Source of the DNA: Neocallimastix lanati (nom. inval.) | Lineage: Eukaryota > Neocallimastigomycota > Neocallimastigomycetes > Neocallimastigales > Neocallimastigaceae | Length of the DNA stretch: 64,000 nt | Direction of reading: 5' to 3' | Assembly (NCBI GenBank): GCA_016946835.1 | Contig: JACVTC010000028.1 | Location: 62,501 to 126,500 of the forward strand | Part shown: piece after piece, positions 38,820-51,423 of the stretch | How positions within the stretch are numbered: the first letter of the stretch is position 1 | How the letters are laid out: every line of letters begins with the position of its first letter | Program-made: the position numbers and the translations under genes | The notes under the pieces: model-generated | What the model was told of the DNA's origin: nothing | Database searches by the model: none | The model's input: the letters and a program-made list of their open reading frames with translations, nothing else

Positions 38820-39170
38820 TTTTAGAGTTCATCTTTATCTTTTGATTCGTTGATCTGGTAGTGGAATCTTAAAATTTAATATGGATTGAATGATTAAATT
38901 GTTAATATATTTCGACTTCATGGTTTCATGGTCCATCATAAAAAAAAACAAAAGTATAATTTATCTAAGTATGGAAAATTACCAATAATAATAATGATAA
39001 TAATAATAAAAAGTCTGGGGATGTGAAGGACCCGAAGACTTTAATGTTAGATTTTTGTTAACTATTATTCCTGTTAGATAGTATCTCTTCATTAATCCAC
39101 TGATTATTTTCTTCAGTCCTTAGATATTGAAAGATTTTGGTTTTCCATATCAAAAGACTTTATTAAACTA
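38820..39170. other. Less A+T-rich patch, unidentified
   Basis: Composition rises here (AAGTCTGGGGATGTGAAGGA near 39011, then a stretch to about 39165). Stops occur in all frames and no peptide is recognised. AAAAGTCT...AGACTTT gives a short inverted repeat around the GGGGATGTGAAGGACCC core. It could be a structured RNA or a transposon relic; nothing decides between them. Confidence 0.35.
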
Positions 39171-39326
39171 ATTTCGATGATTAGATGATTATATATATAT
39201 ATATATATATATTTATTTATTTTTATTTTTATTTTATTTTTTTTTAGTGTCAGTAGTTTTAACAAAAATGTCTATTTTTGCTATTTTTTTTTTTATTTCA
39301 TTAAACATAGCATTATAAATTAATAT

Positions 39327-39358
<32 letters not shown>

Positions 39359-39596
39359 GAAATTTTCTAAACTAAAAGTCACAATTTTAATAAGATTAAA
39401 TATATCTATGATGACAAAAATAACCTACCAAAGGATGAATTATAACCTAATTTTAAAATAAAAATAAAAATAAAAATAAAAAAAAAAAGAAACAATAATT
39501 ATGATTTTGAAAATTCTAAATATTAAACATCTAAAAAAATTTTTATATATATTGAAAATTCTTATTGATGAAAAAATTTGAATATTAAAAAATTCG

Positions 39597-39641
<45 letters not shown>

Positions 39642-40060
39642 TATATTAAAGGTGTCATATATAATAGATGAAAATGGTGAATGAATGAAGTGAGATAAAG
39701 TAAGGTAAATTATTTTGAAAAAATATATATTTTTTTAGGACCAAATAATGATTAATTACTAGTAAACACTTTAAGAATTAAAATAATTGAATGATCTGAG
39801 AAAAAAAAACATATTTAATTTTGAAACATTGTTATTCTCTTCTAAGGAAATTTATTAATATTTTTAGAAAAAATTATTATATAGAGATTTATTAAAAATT
39901 TTTAGGGAATAAGAAAAGCTTATTTTTACTTTATTAGATCAAAAACAATTTATAATTATGACAGGAACTAAAATAAAAAAAGTTTTTACTATAAAGAACA
40001 TAAATTCTAAAAAAAAAAGAAAAAAAGAATAAAAATATATAAAAAAAAAATTATTACAAA

Positions 40061-40288
40061 AACAACAAATAGCAACGGAGAACAACAATAATCGCTAAGA
40101 ATAATACAACAAATAGCAACAGAAAACAACAATAATCTCTAGGAATAATACAACAAATAGGAACAGAAAACAACAATAACCGCTAAGAATAATACAACAA
40201 ATGACAATAGAAAAACAACAATAATAACTAAGAATAATACAACATATAGCAACAGAAAACAACAATAATCGCTAATAATATAATACAA
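40061..40288. repeat. About 45-bp tandem repeat, five copies
   Basis: The unit contains AACAAATAGCAACAGAAAAC then AACAATAATCGCTAAGAATA. The copies differ by point changes, and the last by a small insertion. The AAC/ACA-rich composition stands out from the AT-only neighbourhood. Confidence 0.9.
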
Positions 40289-41292
40289 CCATAAATATAT
40301 ATATATAAATATAACAAATTTAATCTAAATAATAATAATATATATATATTAAGCTACTTATATATTTCTAATAATGAACAGAAATAATTATAACATTAAT
40401 ATCAAATAATTGTCACTTTTTCCTATAAAAACATAATATTATTATTAAGAGATAAAAGATTACATGGAAGTGGTTTTTAAGTTTTTTTTTTTTTTTTCAA
40501 TTTTGGTAAATGATAGAGTATTTTATTTGATATAAAGGAATAAAATAAAAAAGAAAAAAATTTTTTTTCTATTATAATAATAAATAAAAATGAAAAATTA
40601 TAATAAATAACAAAACTAAAAAAAAAAAAAAAAAATTAAAATTAAATAAAATGAATATACATATATAATAATAATAATAAAAAGTTTTAATAATAACTAT
40701 AAAATAAAATAATATTAAGACCATAAAAAATTATATAAAACTAATTTAAATATTATTAAAAAATTATCATAAAACTTTTATCCATATAGAGTTATCTTCG
40801 ATGAATGGGAAGAGTTAGAGGGCTATTTCATCCAGGAAACTTATTGCGTAGTTTTTTAATATTTATGTAAAAAAAAATTTATATATTTTTATATATTTTT
40901 ATTTTTATGTATTTTTTTTTTTTTTAAAGTAAGTACATATACTTATTAATTATATGTAGCAAATAAATAGCAATATATACCTATGTATACTTATATATAC
41001 TTATATATACTTATGATGTACCTATATATATACCTATTACACCTATATCATTATAGGTATTATATATTATATAAAGGTAATATGTAAATATAATAAAGGA
41101 AAGTCACTATTGTATTACTAATACTTTTGATTAAAATAAGTTAAAAGAAATTAATTAAATTATAATAGTACATTAATTAATTCTAAACTTTTTTTTTTTT
41201 TTTAATAAATTAAATTCATTATAATTAATATTAATTCTTCAAAGAAAAAATTTTTTTTTTTTTTCAATTTTCAAAATTTAATTAATCAAATT

Positions 41293-41334
<42 letters not shown>

Positions 41335-42011
41335 ATATTAAAATTATTTTAAAACAAAAAGATATTATTTAATAATATTATGTGCTATTTATTTTTTTCA
41401 TCACATTTTATTATTTTTCAAAAAAAAAAAAAGTTATAATACTAAATAAGTAATATAGAAATATTAAAAAACTAAAAGCTCTATTCAAAATGAAATATGA
41501 TTTGAATTTGTATTAGTCATTTTAATTATATTTATATATTTATTTGAAAGTTATGTAAAATATTTATATACATATAAAACCACCAATATTTTGATTATTT
41601 TCTTTATATAATATATGATTATAAATAATTTTATAACATTAAGTCTGTTTTTAAGATAAAAGGATGTCACCCAAATAAAAGCAATAATAATTTTTTTTTT
41701 TTAAAAAAAAAAAAAACAATAAAAAGTAAAAAATAAAAAAAAAAAATAAATAAATATTAACTATAAAAAAATACAAAAATTTAAAATGAAAAATAAAAAT
41801 TAAAATTTAAATTAATTTTTATATATATTTTTTATTTATCAAATTAAAAGATAAAAAAAAAAAAAAAGAAATAAATAAAAATGTTTAAATCTCTTAATTA
41901 AATATATCAGAGATTCAGAGAATAAAACATTTTTTTTAAAAAATGATTCATTTAATTATTAATTTTACTTTTGAAAAATTAAAGTTTATCTTTTATAATT
42001 AAATGTTTTTT

Positions 42012-42056
<45 letters not shown>

Positions 42057-43184
42057 ATAATAAATTATTAATATTTATGATAATTCATACATTTAAATTT
42101 ATGAACATCATGGCTCATAAACTCATTAGAGTTTAATTAAATAAATTTAATATATTAATAATTTTAATCAAATTTAAAAAAGGAGTTTAAAATTTTTTTT
42201 TTTTAAAAAAAAATTTAAATTCATTTAATCTTTATTTTATTTAATTATAAAAAGTTTATTAAAACATTATATCAAAAAAAAAAAAAAAAAAATATTTTAA
42301 TAATTTTATATATAAAAAAAATTTTCAGTAAACAAAAACATACAAGATAAAAAATATTTTATTTTAATAATTTTATCTTTAAAAGAACAAAGTAAACAAA
42401 GTAAAACAAAAACAAAATAAACGAGGAACATTTTATTTTAATAATTTTATATTATTTAAAAAAAAAAAAAAAAAAACATTTTAAATACAATGAAATAAAA
42501 TAAAATGAAAAAAAAAAACATTTTAAACACAATGAAATAAAATAAAATAAAAAAAAAACCTAGTTATTAAATATAGTTTATTGATATATTAAACTATTTC
42601 TTCATCAAAAAAAAAAAAATATTGTAATAAAAAAAAATCTTTTTATAAAATGTTATTATAAATTATACTAAATATATACTAAATTAATGTATTAATAATC
42701 TAATTAATCACATACAATTATATTTATAATTTAATTCTGATTTAATAGAACTATATATTAGCATTCATTTTTAATAATAATAATAATAATAATTTATTAA
42801 TTTTTTATATTTTTTTTTTTTAAAAAAAAAAAAGAATAAATATTAGTAAAGTTAAAATATATATATAATTTTTTATTACTAATCAACATTAGAGTTGCAA
42901 ATCTTTTATATAATTCTTTAAAAAGAGAAAAAAAAATTGTTCATAATTTATTTAATAAGTCATTTTTATTTATTTTTTTTTATTTTTTTTTTTGTTAAAC
43001 TTTAAATTTTCAATTTTTTTTTTTTTTTTTTTTGATACATAATAATTATAAAAAAAAAAAATATATTTTTTTTTAATAATTATTCAATAATGGATATAAA
43101 TTTAGTTAAATTAGTTGCTCTAATTAAAAAAATGGGGTTATCTATATATTTAAAATGTTCCTTAAATTTTTTAATAATATAAAA

Positions 43185-43217
<33 letters not shown>

Positions 43218-43609
43218 GAGAAAAAAAAAAATCAAATCAATGAACAATGTTAAGAATATATTACTTATCAAAAAATAGAATATCTTTATCTAAATTAATT
43301 TAAACTATACAAAGTATAGAAAAAACAAAATAAAAAAAAAAAATTTTTTTTTTTTATCATATATTTATTTCCATATTAATATTAATTATTAAAAAATATA
43401 TATATATATATCATATATATCATATATATCATATATTTAATATTTTTATTTCATTATTATTTCATTGATGTATATATATATGTTTTATATTTATTTGCCC
43501 ATTCAGAATAATTAAAATAAAAAAAAAAATTGTAAAAGTTTATTTTGAAGGAAGATATATATATATATTTTTAGTAATTGTTAACATTTAATTATATTAC
43601 AGTTATTAA

Positions 43610-43662
<53 letters not shown>

Positions 43663-44468
43663 GGGAGATAAAAGATATTCTGTAAGGGACATTCTTTTTA
43701 TTAATGAATTTTACAATGATTTTTTTTAAATTATCTATAGGTAAATAAAGAATAATAATCATTAATACATAAATAGTTATTATTAAAATATCCAAACTAA
43801 TTTCCATTTTTTTTTTTTAATTACTTTTGAATTAAAATTTATAAATAAATATATATTTCATATATAGTTATTAATTTTATTTATATAAGAAAATTAAATC
43901 ATTAATAATCCTTTCATTTTTTTTTTTTTTATTATTTTATATTATTTATTTGATTATTTATTTTTTTTTATTATTATTTTATTTTTTTCATTAAAACAAT
44001 CTTTTTTTTTTTTTTTTTTTTTTTTTTTCATTTATTAATATTTGTTACATGAAAAAATTTTTAAAAAAAATTTTAATAAATACAAATATACTATTTTACA
44101 ATTTTTTACATTTTTTTTCTTTTTTTATTTTAACCGATTTTTATTATTATTATTATTATTTTTATTCATTAATTTTTATTTATTATTATCATTTTTTAAC
44201 GGTTAACTAAAATTTTATTTTTAATAATTTGCAAAGATATTAATTATTCATTGACAAAATACATTAAAATAAAATAAAAAAAAAAATATTTTTATAATAA
44301 AATAATTTATATATATATTATATATATATTTTTTCATGTTTCCTTTCTTTTTTCTTTTTTTTTTTTTTTTTAAAATAAAAAAAAAAAAGGAAAAAATTTA
44401 TTACACTATTATTATTATATTATAAATAATATTATTATATTTTATATAAATTAACGATTATTGAGACT
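40289..44468. other. Intergenic A+T-rich DNA
   Basis: Long poly(T)/poly(A) runs (for example about 41290-41333, 42009-42051 and 43613-43650), TATAC/ACTTATATAT repeats at 40975-41060 and no intact gene. A short patch at 40787-40860 reads RVIFDEWEELEGYFIQETYC then a stop on the plus strand, a possible tiny gene relic. The right end is the 3' flank of the CotH gene. Confidence 0.7.
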
Positions 44469-46562
44469 TTAATTATGCCAGTTACTATTAATGAAAGCAA
44501 CTCTTTTTTCTAACCAATCAGCAAGGTAATTAGCAGCTTCCTTTTGGGTCTTACATTTTTTAGCACCTGGAGAAAGTTCATTGGCAAATTGACTGTTTTC
44601 AATGATATTATTCCATTTAGCGTAGTTACGATCAAAAGCTTCAGCATAACTGCTTGATTCTGAACGAATTGAGTTAGCAACATTTTTGAAGATACCACTT
44701 TCATAAGCCTTGGTCCACTTATTTCTAATAATATCTTGGAACCAATCTTCATAGATAATAACAGCTAACCAAGCATTAATGGTATTACCGAAACCACCAT
44801 TATCTGGAATAATATTAGCAGCAAAATGACCTTTACCATCGGCACAACGATCCTTATTTCCAAGACCAGAATCGAAATCCCATGGAGCTTCGAATCTAAG
44901 TTTCTTACTACCATCAGCTCCAAAATCAACATCCAAATAGAAACTGGAGTAGTAAAGATCAGCATCACAAGCAATTTCACTAATAATAAACATATCAGCT
45001 AAGGAATTAGCATCAATAACATTTTCAATAGCTTGTCTTGTGCTCAAACCGGAGGCTTCAACAACTTGAGAATAGTTATTATTGAACTTCAAAGTTTTCT
45101 TGTTGTAAGCAGCTTCATATAAAATCTTGTAGACATTATTAACATAATTAGAAATGAAAGTATTTTGTTGTTGATTATTTGCACCACTCTTAATAGTCAT
45201 GTTTACACCATTTCCAGTGTTAAATTGTCTCTTTTTCATATTACCACCCCAATTACCAAATCCACCACCCCATGGATTATTTTGTTGTCCGTTGTTTGGT
45301 TGTCCGTTGTTTGGTTGTCCGTTGTTTGGTTGACCACCCCATGGATTATTTTGTTGTCCATTGTTTGGTTGTCCACCCCATGGATTATTTTGTTGTCCGT
45401 TGTTTGGTTGTCCATTGTTTGGTTGTCCACCCCATGGATTATTTTGTTGTCCGTTATTTGGTTGTCCATTGTTTGGTTGACCACCCCAGTTACCGCCTCC
45501 AGGGAAACCACCACCAGGGAAACCGCCACCAGGGAAACCACCAAAACTCATTCCTATTGGTTGAATAGTTCTTCCATTACCACCTTGTCCATCATATGGT
45601 TTAAGTGGAGCATTGTCATTAAAGTTTACTCTAAAGCTTTCCATTTCTTCTTCGTACATAGCATATCCAGCATCATATTCAAGTAAGTAACCCATATCTG
45701 TACCTTGATAATCATCATCAACCTTTGTAATATCAACTCTACCTTTGTTAATTTGTTGAACTTCACATAAAAGATAAACACCAAAGTATTCATCATTAAT
45801 CTTCAATTCAACAAGTCTTGAATCGGAAGCGTAAAGACCATCTTTTCCAAGAATTTCACGAGAAATAGCAAAAGTTGACTTATTTCTAAGCATAGATCCA
45901 TCCTTGTATTCAGCAAGAAGGATCCAACTTTTAAACTTCTTACCTCCATTAAGACCAAGCATACTTTGAGATTCTGAAAAATTAATTTTAAGTGACTTCT
46001 TAACATAATTTGATGTCCAGTTACCACGAACTTTAACCTTTCCATTAACACCATTAATTACCTTTTTACCATCAGTATCTTCAACTGTAATATTACAGTC
46101 TTCATAATATGGTTCTGGTGGCATCTCTCTACCCATATAAGCTTGATTAGCAATATGCTTTTCTACAGGCTTAGTTGCAAAATCAGTGGTTCCACTTGAA
46201 CTTTTAAGTGATATAACAGGTATTACATTACTTCCACCACCATATACAGGTTCTTGATTATCATTTTCATATGAAGATGATCCACATCTACTTTTTTGAA
46301 TAAGACACCAATCATTGTTTTCTACACCCCAATCGCCATTCTCATCAGTGTAATATACTACACAAGAACTACATTTTGGGTATCCATTAGTTGCTTCACA
46401 TTTAGATTTATCAATAAAACACCAATCATAATTTTCTACACCCCAATCACCTTCATCATCTGAATATATAACTTCACAGTTACTGCAACATTCATATTGA
46501 CTATGACATTTTGAGGCGAAAGCGCCAGCAGCTAATAAAGAAGCGAAAACAAAGAATTTCAT
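44469..46562 (-). CDS. Secreted cellulosome protein: two dockerins plus CotH domain, 697 aa
   Basis: Signal peptide MKFFVFASLLAAGAFAS, then two fungal dockerin (CBM10-like) modules at about residues 19-55 and 61-93. Each has the Cys pattern and the core GDWGVEN(Y/N)DWC. A linker leads to a CotH domain (about 130-690) with VKVRGNWTSNYVKKSLKINF, MLRNKSTFAISREILG, FGVYLLCEVQQINKGRVDI, a DADLYYSSFYLDVD segment and the acidic motif APWDFDSGLGN (D562/D564). CotH domains belong to an atypical protein-kinase-like fold; in these fungi many dockerin proteins carry one. Dockerins dock the protein onto scaffoldins of the extracellular cellulosome. Its substrate is unknown. A Gly/Pro/Gln/Asn repeat (about residues 341-438) interrupts the CotH domain. 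Single exon; the start is fixed by the signal peptide. Antisense ORFs over the repeat are shadows. Confidence 0.93.
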   Translation of the reverse strand: MKFFVFASLLAAGAFASKCHSQYECCSNCEVIYSDDEGDWGVENYDWCFIDKSKCEATNGYPKCSSCVVYYTDENGDWGVENNDWCLIQKSRCGSSSYENDNQEPVYGGGSNVIPVISLKSSSGTTDFATKPVEKHIANQAYMGREMPPEPYYEDCNITVEDTDGKKVINGVNGKVKVRGNWTSNYVKKSLKINFSESQSMLGLNGGKKFKSWILLAEYKDGSMLRNKSTFAISREILGKDGLYASDSRLVELKINDEYFGVYLLCEVQQINKGRVDITKVDDDYQGTDMGYLLEYDAGYAMYEEEMESFRVNFNDNAPLKPYDGQGGNGRTIQPIGMSFGGFPGGGFPGGGFPGGGNWGGQPNNGQPNNGQQNNPWGGQPNNGQPNNGQQNNPWGGQPNNGQQNNPWGGQPNNGQPNNGQPNNGQQNNPWGGGFGNWGGNMKKRQFNTGNGVNMTIKSGANNQQQNTFISNYVNNVYKILYEAAYNKKTLKFNNNYSQVVEASGLSTRQAIENVIDANSLADMFIISEIACDADLYYSSFYLDVDFGADGSKKLRFEAPWDFDSGLGNKDRCADGKGHFAANIIPDNGGFGNTINAWLAVIIYEDWFQDIIRNKWTKAYESGIFKNVANSIRSESSSYAEAFDRNYAKWNNIIENSQFANELSPGAKKCKTQKEAANYLADWLEKRVAFINSNWHN
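45253..45540 (-). repeat. In-frame minisatellite inside the CotH gene
   Basis: Codes for GGFPGGGFPGGG and then units built from QPNNG and QQNNPWGG. The nested 15- and 27-nt units are all multiples of three. Copies are near-identical in DNA, so length polymorphism between strains or assembly error is likely. The insert lies between the FRVNFNDNAP and NGVNMTIKSG parts of the CotH domain. Confidence 0.92.
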
Positions 46563-48190
46563 TTTGATTTTCTTTTTTATTTAATAATTAATTTTAATAT
46601 TGTTTGATTTTACGATTTTTTTACTGTTATTGCTTTTATTTCCTTATTTAAAAATTAATTACTAATATTTATAATTTTTAATATTAAAATATTTTTAATT
46701 TTATATATTTACAATAAAATTACACAAAGTTTTGTAATTTTTACTACTATTAATACTTTAAATAAGATATTTAATTTATTAATAATAATTATAATTTATA
46801 TATACAAAAATAAAAATATTTTTTTTTTTTTGAAAAATAAATTTAATCAATAAATTTCTTTTTCGTTAAATTTTAAAATAAAAAAAAAATTCAATTATAA
46901 ATTTTTATATTATAAAATTTATAATTATAAAATTATAATTAAATAATATAAACTATTAACAAAGAAGGAAAGTTCAAAAATTGAATATAAGAAAAAATTA
47001 AAGGGAAAAAAATTCTATTTATACATGTTTTAGAATATTAATTTTTTAAAAAAAAATATATATATATCAAAATATATAAATTTATATATTATAATATATA
47101 TTTATGTTCAATGATTTATATACTACATAATTTATTATAATATATCTTATAAACCATATAAAACAATTAAATATATATTTTTATATAATAATAATTTAAG
47201 TTTTAATATATGAATAAAAGTATGTCATTGTTAATGATTATTATTAATTAAATAAATTAAAAAATAAATGTAAAGATAATAAGCCTTTCTATTAGATTGA
47301 TAAATTTTAATTCAATATTTTTGTATTATTCAAAACAAAGATTTATGGGAGAAATATATTAGATTATAATTTAATATAAAATCATATATAATACAATATT
47401 TTGATATTAAATAATGTATTACAAGGAATTAATTAAAAAAATATATTTGTTTATTTGTCTCCTTTTTTTATGGATATTAAATTTTTTTTTTTTAATTTTT
47501 CTAATTACGTCAATCATACATATCATGTTAATTTATGATAAATTTTTTCAAACATAATTATTCTATTATTTTTTAAAGTTTTTTTTTAATATATTCTTAT
47601 GATATAAAAAGAAAAAAAAAATAAATTAATATAAAATTTGGATTTTCATTTAAAATAATTAATAATTTTATTTTGTTACTAAATTTTTTTTTTATAAATT
47701 TTTTGATTATTTTTCATTTGAACTTCATATTAAGGCCGCTATAAAACTTAATTAATATAAAAAATAATATATAAAGACAGTAATATATTGAAGTTTAATG
47801 TATTCTATATCATCACTAATATATAAATTAATAAAAAAAATTTATATTAATATTATTTAAATAAATAAATAAAAAAGGTTTTTCCCTTTTAGTAAAATTT
47901 GACAAATTTTAATAAACTTTATTAATAAAAAAACTATGATAAAGTGATTCAATTTTTATATTCTAAACAATACTTAAATTAATATTGTATATTATTACTT
48001 TTTTTTCCCAATAAAATTAATAATGAAATAAATTAAATATAAATTATTAAAATATACATTAAAATATATAATTAATATTTGATGCAAATACTCTATAATA
48101 GCATATTATATTATATATTAAACTGCTACTATACTTTTTTTTTTTTTTTTTTTTTTTAAATTTTCGCTTTATTAAAAATTCATTGTTACT

Positions 48191-48240
<50 letters not shown>

Positions 48241-50514
48241 TCGCTTTATTAAAAATTCATTGTTACTGATTTATTATTTATATTATTATAATATCTTTCA
48301 AATAATTCATTCTACAAAAACAGATTAAAAATTAACTTTTTTAGTAATAATTATTCATATTATTATCATATACTTATTAGTATTATGATACTAATATCAT
48401 ATTAAACAAGAAAATATCATTTATATTTCATGAATATAAATTAAAAAATTTGTTTAAAATAATAATATATTTAAAAAAAAGAACTTTATGTTCTTTTTTT
48501 TTTTTTTAATTTAATTAAGAGCAATAATATAAAGTATTAATAATAACAAAAAACAAAAAACAAAAAACAAAAATAATAATAATGTACCATATAAATATGA
48601 AAAACAGATATTATTAATATAGATATTAATATACTCACAAGTGTGATACATTATATATTTTGCCATTATAATATAATATTCTCTAATTTTTTCTGTATTG
48701 CTTCATAATATAAAGATATATTGTTACAATAATATATAATAATTTATTTCTTATAAAAGTTAGCAGTATTTATTTTTATTTTCATTCATATTATGTTGAA
48801 ACCTTTAAATATAAATTATATATTATTTGTATATATATTTTATAAATTTAATTATAATATTTAATGTCATACCTTTTTTTTCTTTTCTTTTTAAATCTTA
48901 TTTTTTCAGCCTTTATATGAAATTTAAAACACAAACATTTATTTAAATGAATATTTTCATAGTATAATTTAATTGGATTTAATTTTTTTTTTTAAATATT
49001 TTAAAATAAAAATTAAAATAAAAATTAAAATAAAAATTAAAACAAAAATTAAAAAAAAATTTATATTTCTTATATTTAAAGTTTTCATAATAAAAAAAAA
49101 AAGGTATAGTTAAATTTAATTTAAAAACAATTATTTGTTGTCAATGAGTATTAATTAAAGTTTATTTTCTTTTTAATAAAAATAAAATAAAATAAATTAT
49201 TTGATACAAAATTTTAATATTAATAATTAAAACTTCCAAGACTTTTTTAACTTTTTTATATTAAAAACCTTATTAATAATAACTTCATAAATTAAACTTT
49301 TTATTATTATTATTATTATTATCAATTGGCACAAAATGATAATTGAATTGTTTTATAATTAAAATTAAAAATTAGTCATAAAAAAGATAAATTATTTTTT
49401 TTTATCTTTCAAAAATACTATTACTTTTTGTTTTTATTATTATTATTATTTTTTTTTAAATTATTAATTTTTTTTCTGCTTATTTAAAAGATTAATAAAA
49501 TAAAACAAAATATTAATTTAAACATCTTTCTTTTTTTTATAGCCAATTAATTAAAGAATAATAGAATTCTTATTCTTCTTTGTATTGTAGAATAATATTT
49601 TTATTTATTATTGTAAATCAAAAAAATATATATATTTTACAATTATTTATTATTTATTTATTTATTTATTATTCATGATTATTCATTATCTATTATTTAA
49701 TATTATCTATTATTTAATATTATATTATTCAATAATTTATTATCATTTATATAACATTTTTATTCATCATGCATTTATTTATTAAAAATCTAAATGTTTT
49801 TTTATTATTACTTTGGAAATATTTACTTTTATTAGTGAATGTAAATAAATAAAGATTCATTTGATTTTTTTTTTTTTTTTTATTCAATTAAAAATATATA
49901 TATAGTTTTATGTAATTAAAGTATAAAAACGTTAAATTATATTTTATTTAATTTTTATTAAATAACAGTAATATATAAATAAATTGATTTTAATATTAGT
50001 GACCAAGTTTTTTAAATTAATATAGATTATTTATAATTTATAATTTAACAATTTTTTTTATTTTTTAGATCGATTTTGTCAAATTATATATAACAATTAA
50101 TAATTAATAATTAACAATAAAATAATAATTAATAATAAAATAATAATTAATAATAAATAATACTATGTTTTTATAATATTAATTTTAAGATATAATTTTA
50201 ATGTTTTTTATATTAATACAGTAATTTATGTTAGTTTTTTCCTTTTATGTTATTTTATGTTATACAAATATAATTATAATTCACTATATAGGAACAATTT
50301 GAAATTATATATTACTATATATTATTCATTAAAAAAAATAAAATAAAATAAAAAAAAAGATAATAATATTAATTTAAAAAATATTAAAATTAATCATTTA
50401 ATTTCATTAACTAGTGATTTTTGATATAATTATTTTCACTTTGGCATGATATATTCAGTTAATCATTTAATGTTTATTTATTATAGTTCAATATCTTTAA
50501 TAGTACAAGAAGTC
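46563..50514. other. Intergenic A+T-rich DNA, 5' flank of the CotH gene
   Basis: No ORF with normal composition and no recognised exon. Contains (AAAATTA)n-like repeats near 49010-49060 and the duplication at 48135-48269. Confidence 0.75.
48135..48269. repeat. Tandem duplication of a poly(T)-led 34-bp unit
   Basis: AATTTTCGCTTTATTAAAAA plus TTCATTGTTACTG occurs twice, each copy preceded by a poly(T) run (about 22 and 45). Confidence 0.85.
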
Positions 50515-50611
50515 TTAAGTGTATGATAAATTAACAACCAAGAATAGAAATATTAAATGAAAATCAATGAAAATTTTTCTATTCTTGGTTGTTAATTTGT
50601 CATACACTTAA
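50515..50611. repeat. Inverted repeat: 36-bp arms, about 25-nt loop
   Basis: The left arm 50515-50550 (TTAAGTGTATGATAAATTAA...) pairs with the right arm 50576-50611. There is one mismatch, which would be a G-U pair in RNA. Arms of mixed composition make this a strong hairpin, just left of a (TTTTA)n array. Confidence 0.9.
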
Positions 50612-50637
50612 ATAACAAAAAAATATTTATTGTTTTT

Positions 50638-51002
50638 TATTTTTTTTATTTTATTTTTTTTATTTTATTTTATTTTATTTTATTTTATTTTATTTTATTT
50701 TATTTTATTTTATTTTATTTTATTTTATTTTATTTTATTTTATTTTATTTTATTTTATTTTATTTTATTTTATTTTATTTTATTTTATTTTATTTTATTT
50801 TATTTTATTTTATTTTATTTTATTTTATTTTATTTTATTTTATTTTATTTATTTATTTTATTTATTTATTTTATTTTATTTTATTTTATTTTATTTTATT
50901 TTATTTTATTTTATTTATTTATTTTATTTTATTTAATTTTATTTTATTTTATTTTATTTTATTTTATTTTATTTTATTTTATTTTATTTTATTTAATTTT
51001 AT
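50638..51002. repeat. (TTTTA)n pentanucleotide array
   Basis: About 365 bp of nearly pure TTTTA with occasional TTTA units. It gives a long Phe/Ile/Leu/Tyr ORF with no biological plausibility. Confidence 0.97.
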
Positions 51003-51165
51003 TCCTTAGTAGATTAATTTTCTCACAAACTCTATGACTTTAAAATGATAAAAATACTTATTCTTTTGAATCACAAATTTTGGATTATACCCATATTTTG
51101 ATATAGGGACAATTAAAAATAATCTAATAATTTAGTCTAAGAGATTGAATACTTAAAAAAAAAAA

Positions 51166-51200
51166 AATTAATAAGAAATTTATTTATTAATTATTAATAT

Positions 51201-51287
<87 letters not shown>

Positions 51288-51354
51288 TGTATTCTGTTAT
51301 TATTTTTATTGTTAAAAAAAATTAATAAGAAATTTATTTATTAATTATTAATAT

Positions 51355-51397
<43 letters not shown>

Positions 51398-51423
51398 TGT
51401 ATTCTGTTATTATTTTTATTGTT
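51166..51423. repeat. Duplicated segment carrying (ATTT)n arrays
   Basis: AATTAATAAGAAATTTATTT, an (ATTT)n array, then ATGTATTCTGTTATTATTTT occurs twice (about 51166-51314 and 51318-51423), differing mainly in array length. Confidence 0.9.

Noticed and set aside
45165-45686. Plus-strand and other-frame ORFs rich in Val/Leu/Trp or Asp/Asn across the CotH repeat
   Set aside because: Alternative-frame readings of an in-frame minisatellite within a well-supported gene.
50630-51037. 135-codon Phe/Ile/Leu/Tyr ORF
   Set aside because: Translation of a (TTTTA)n array.
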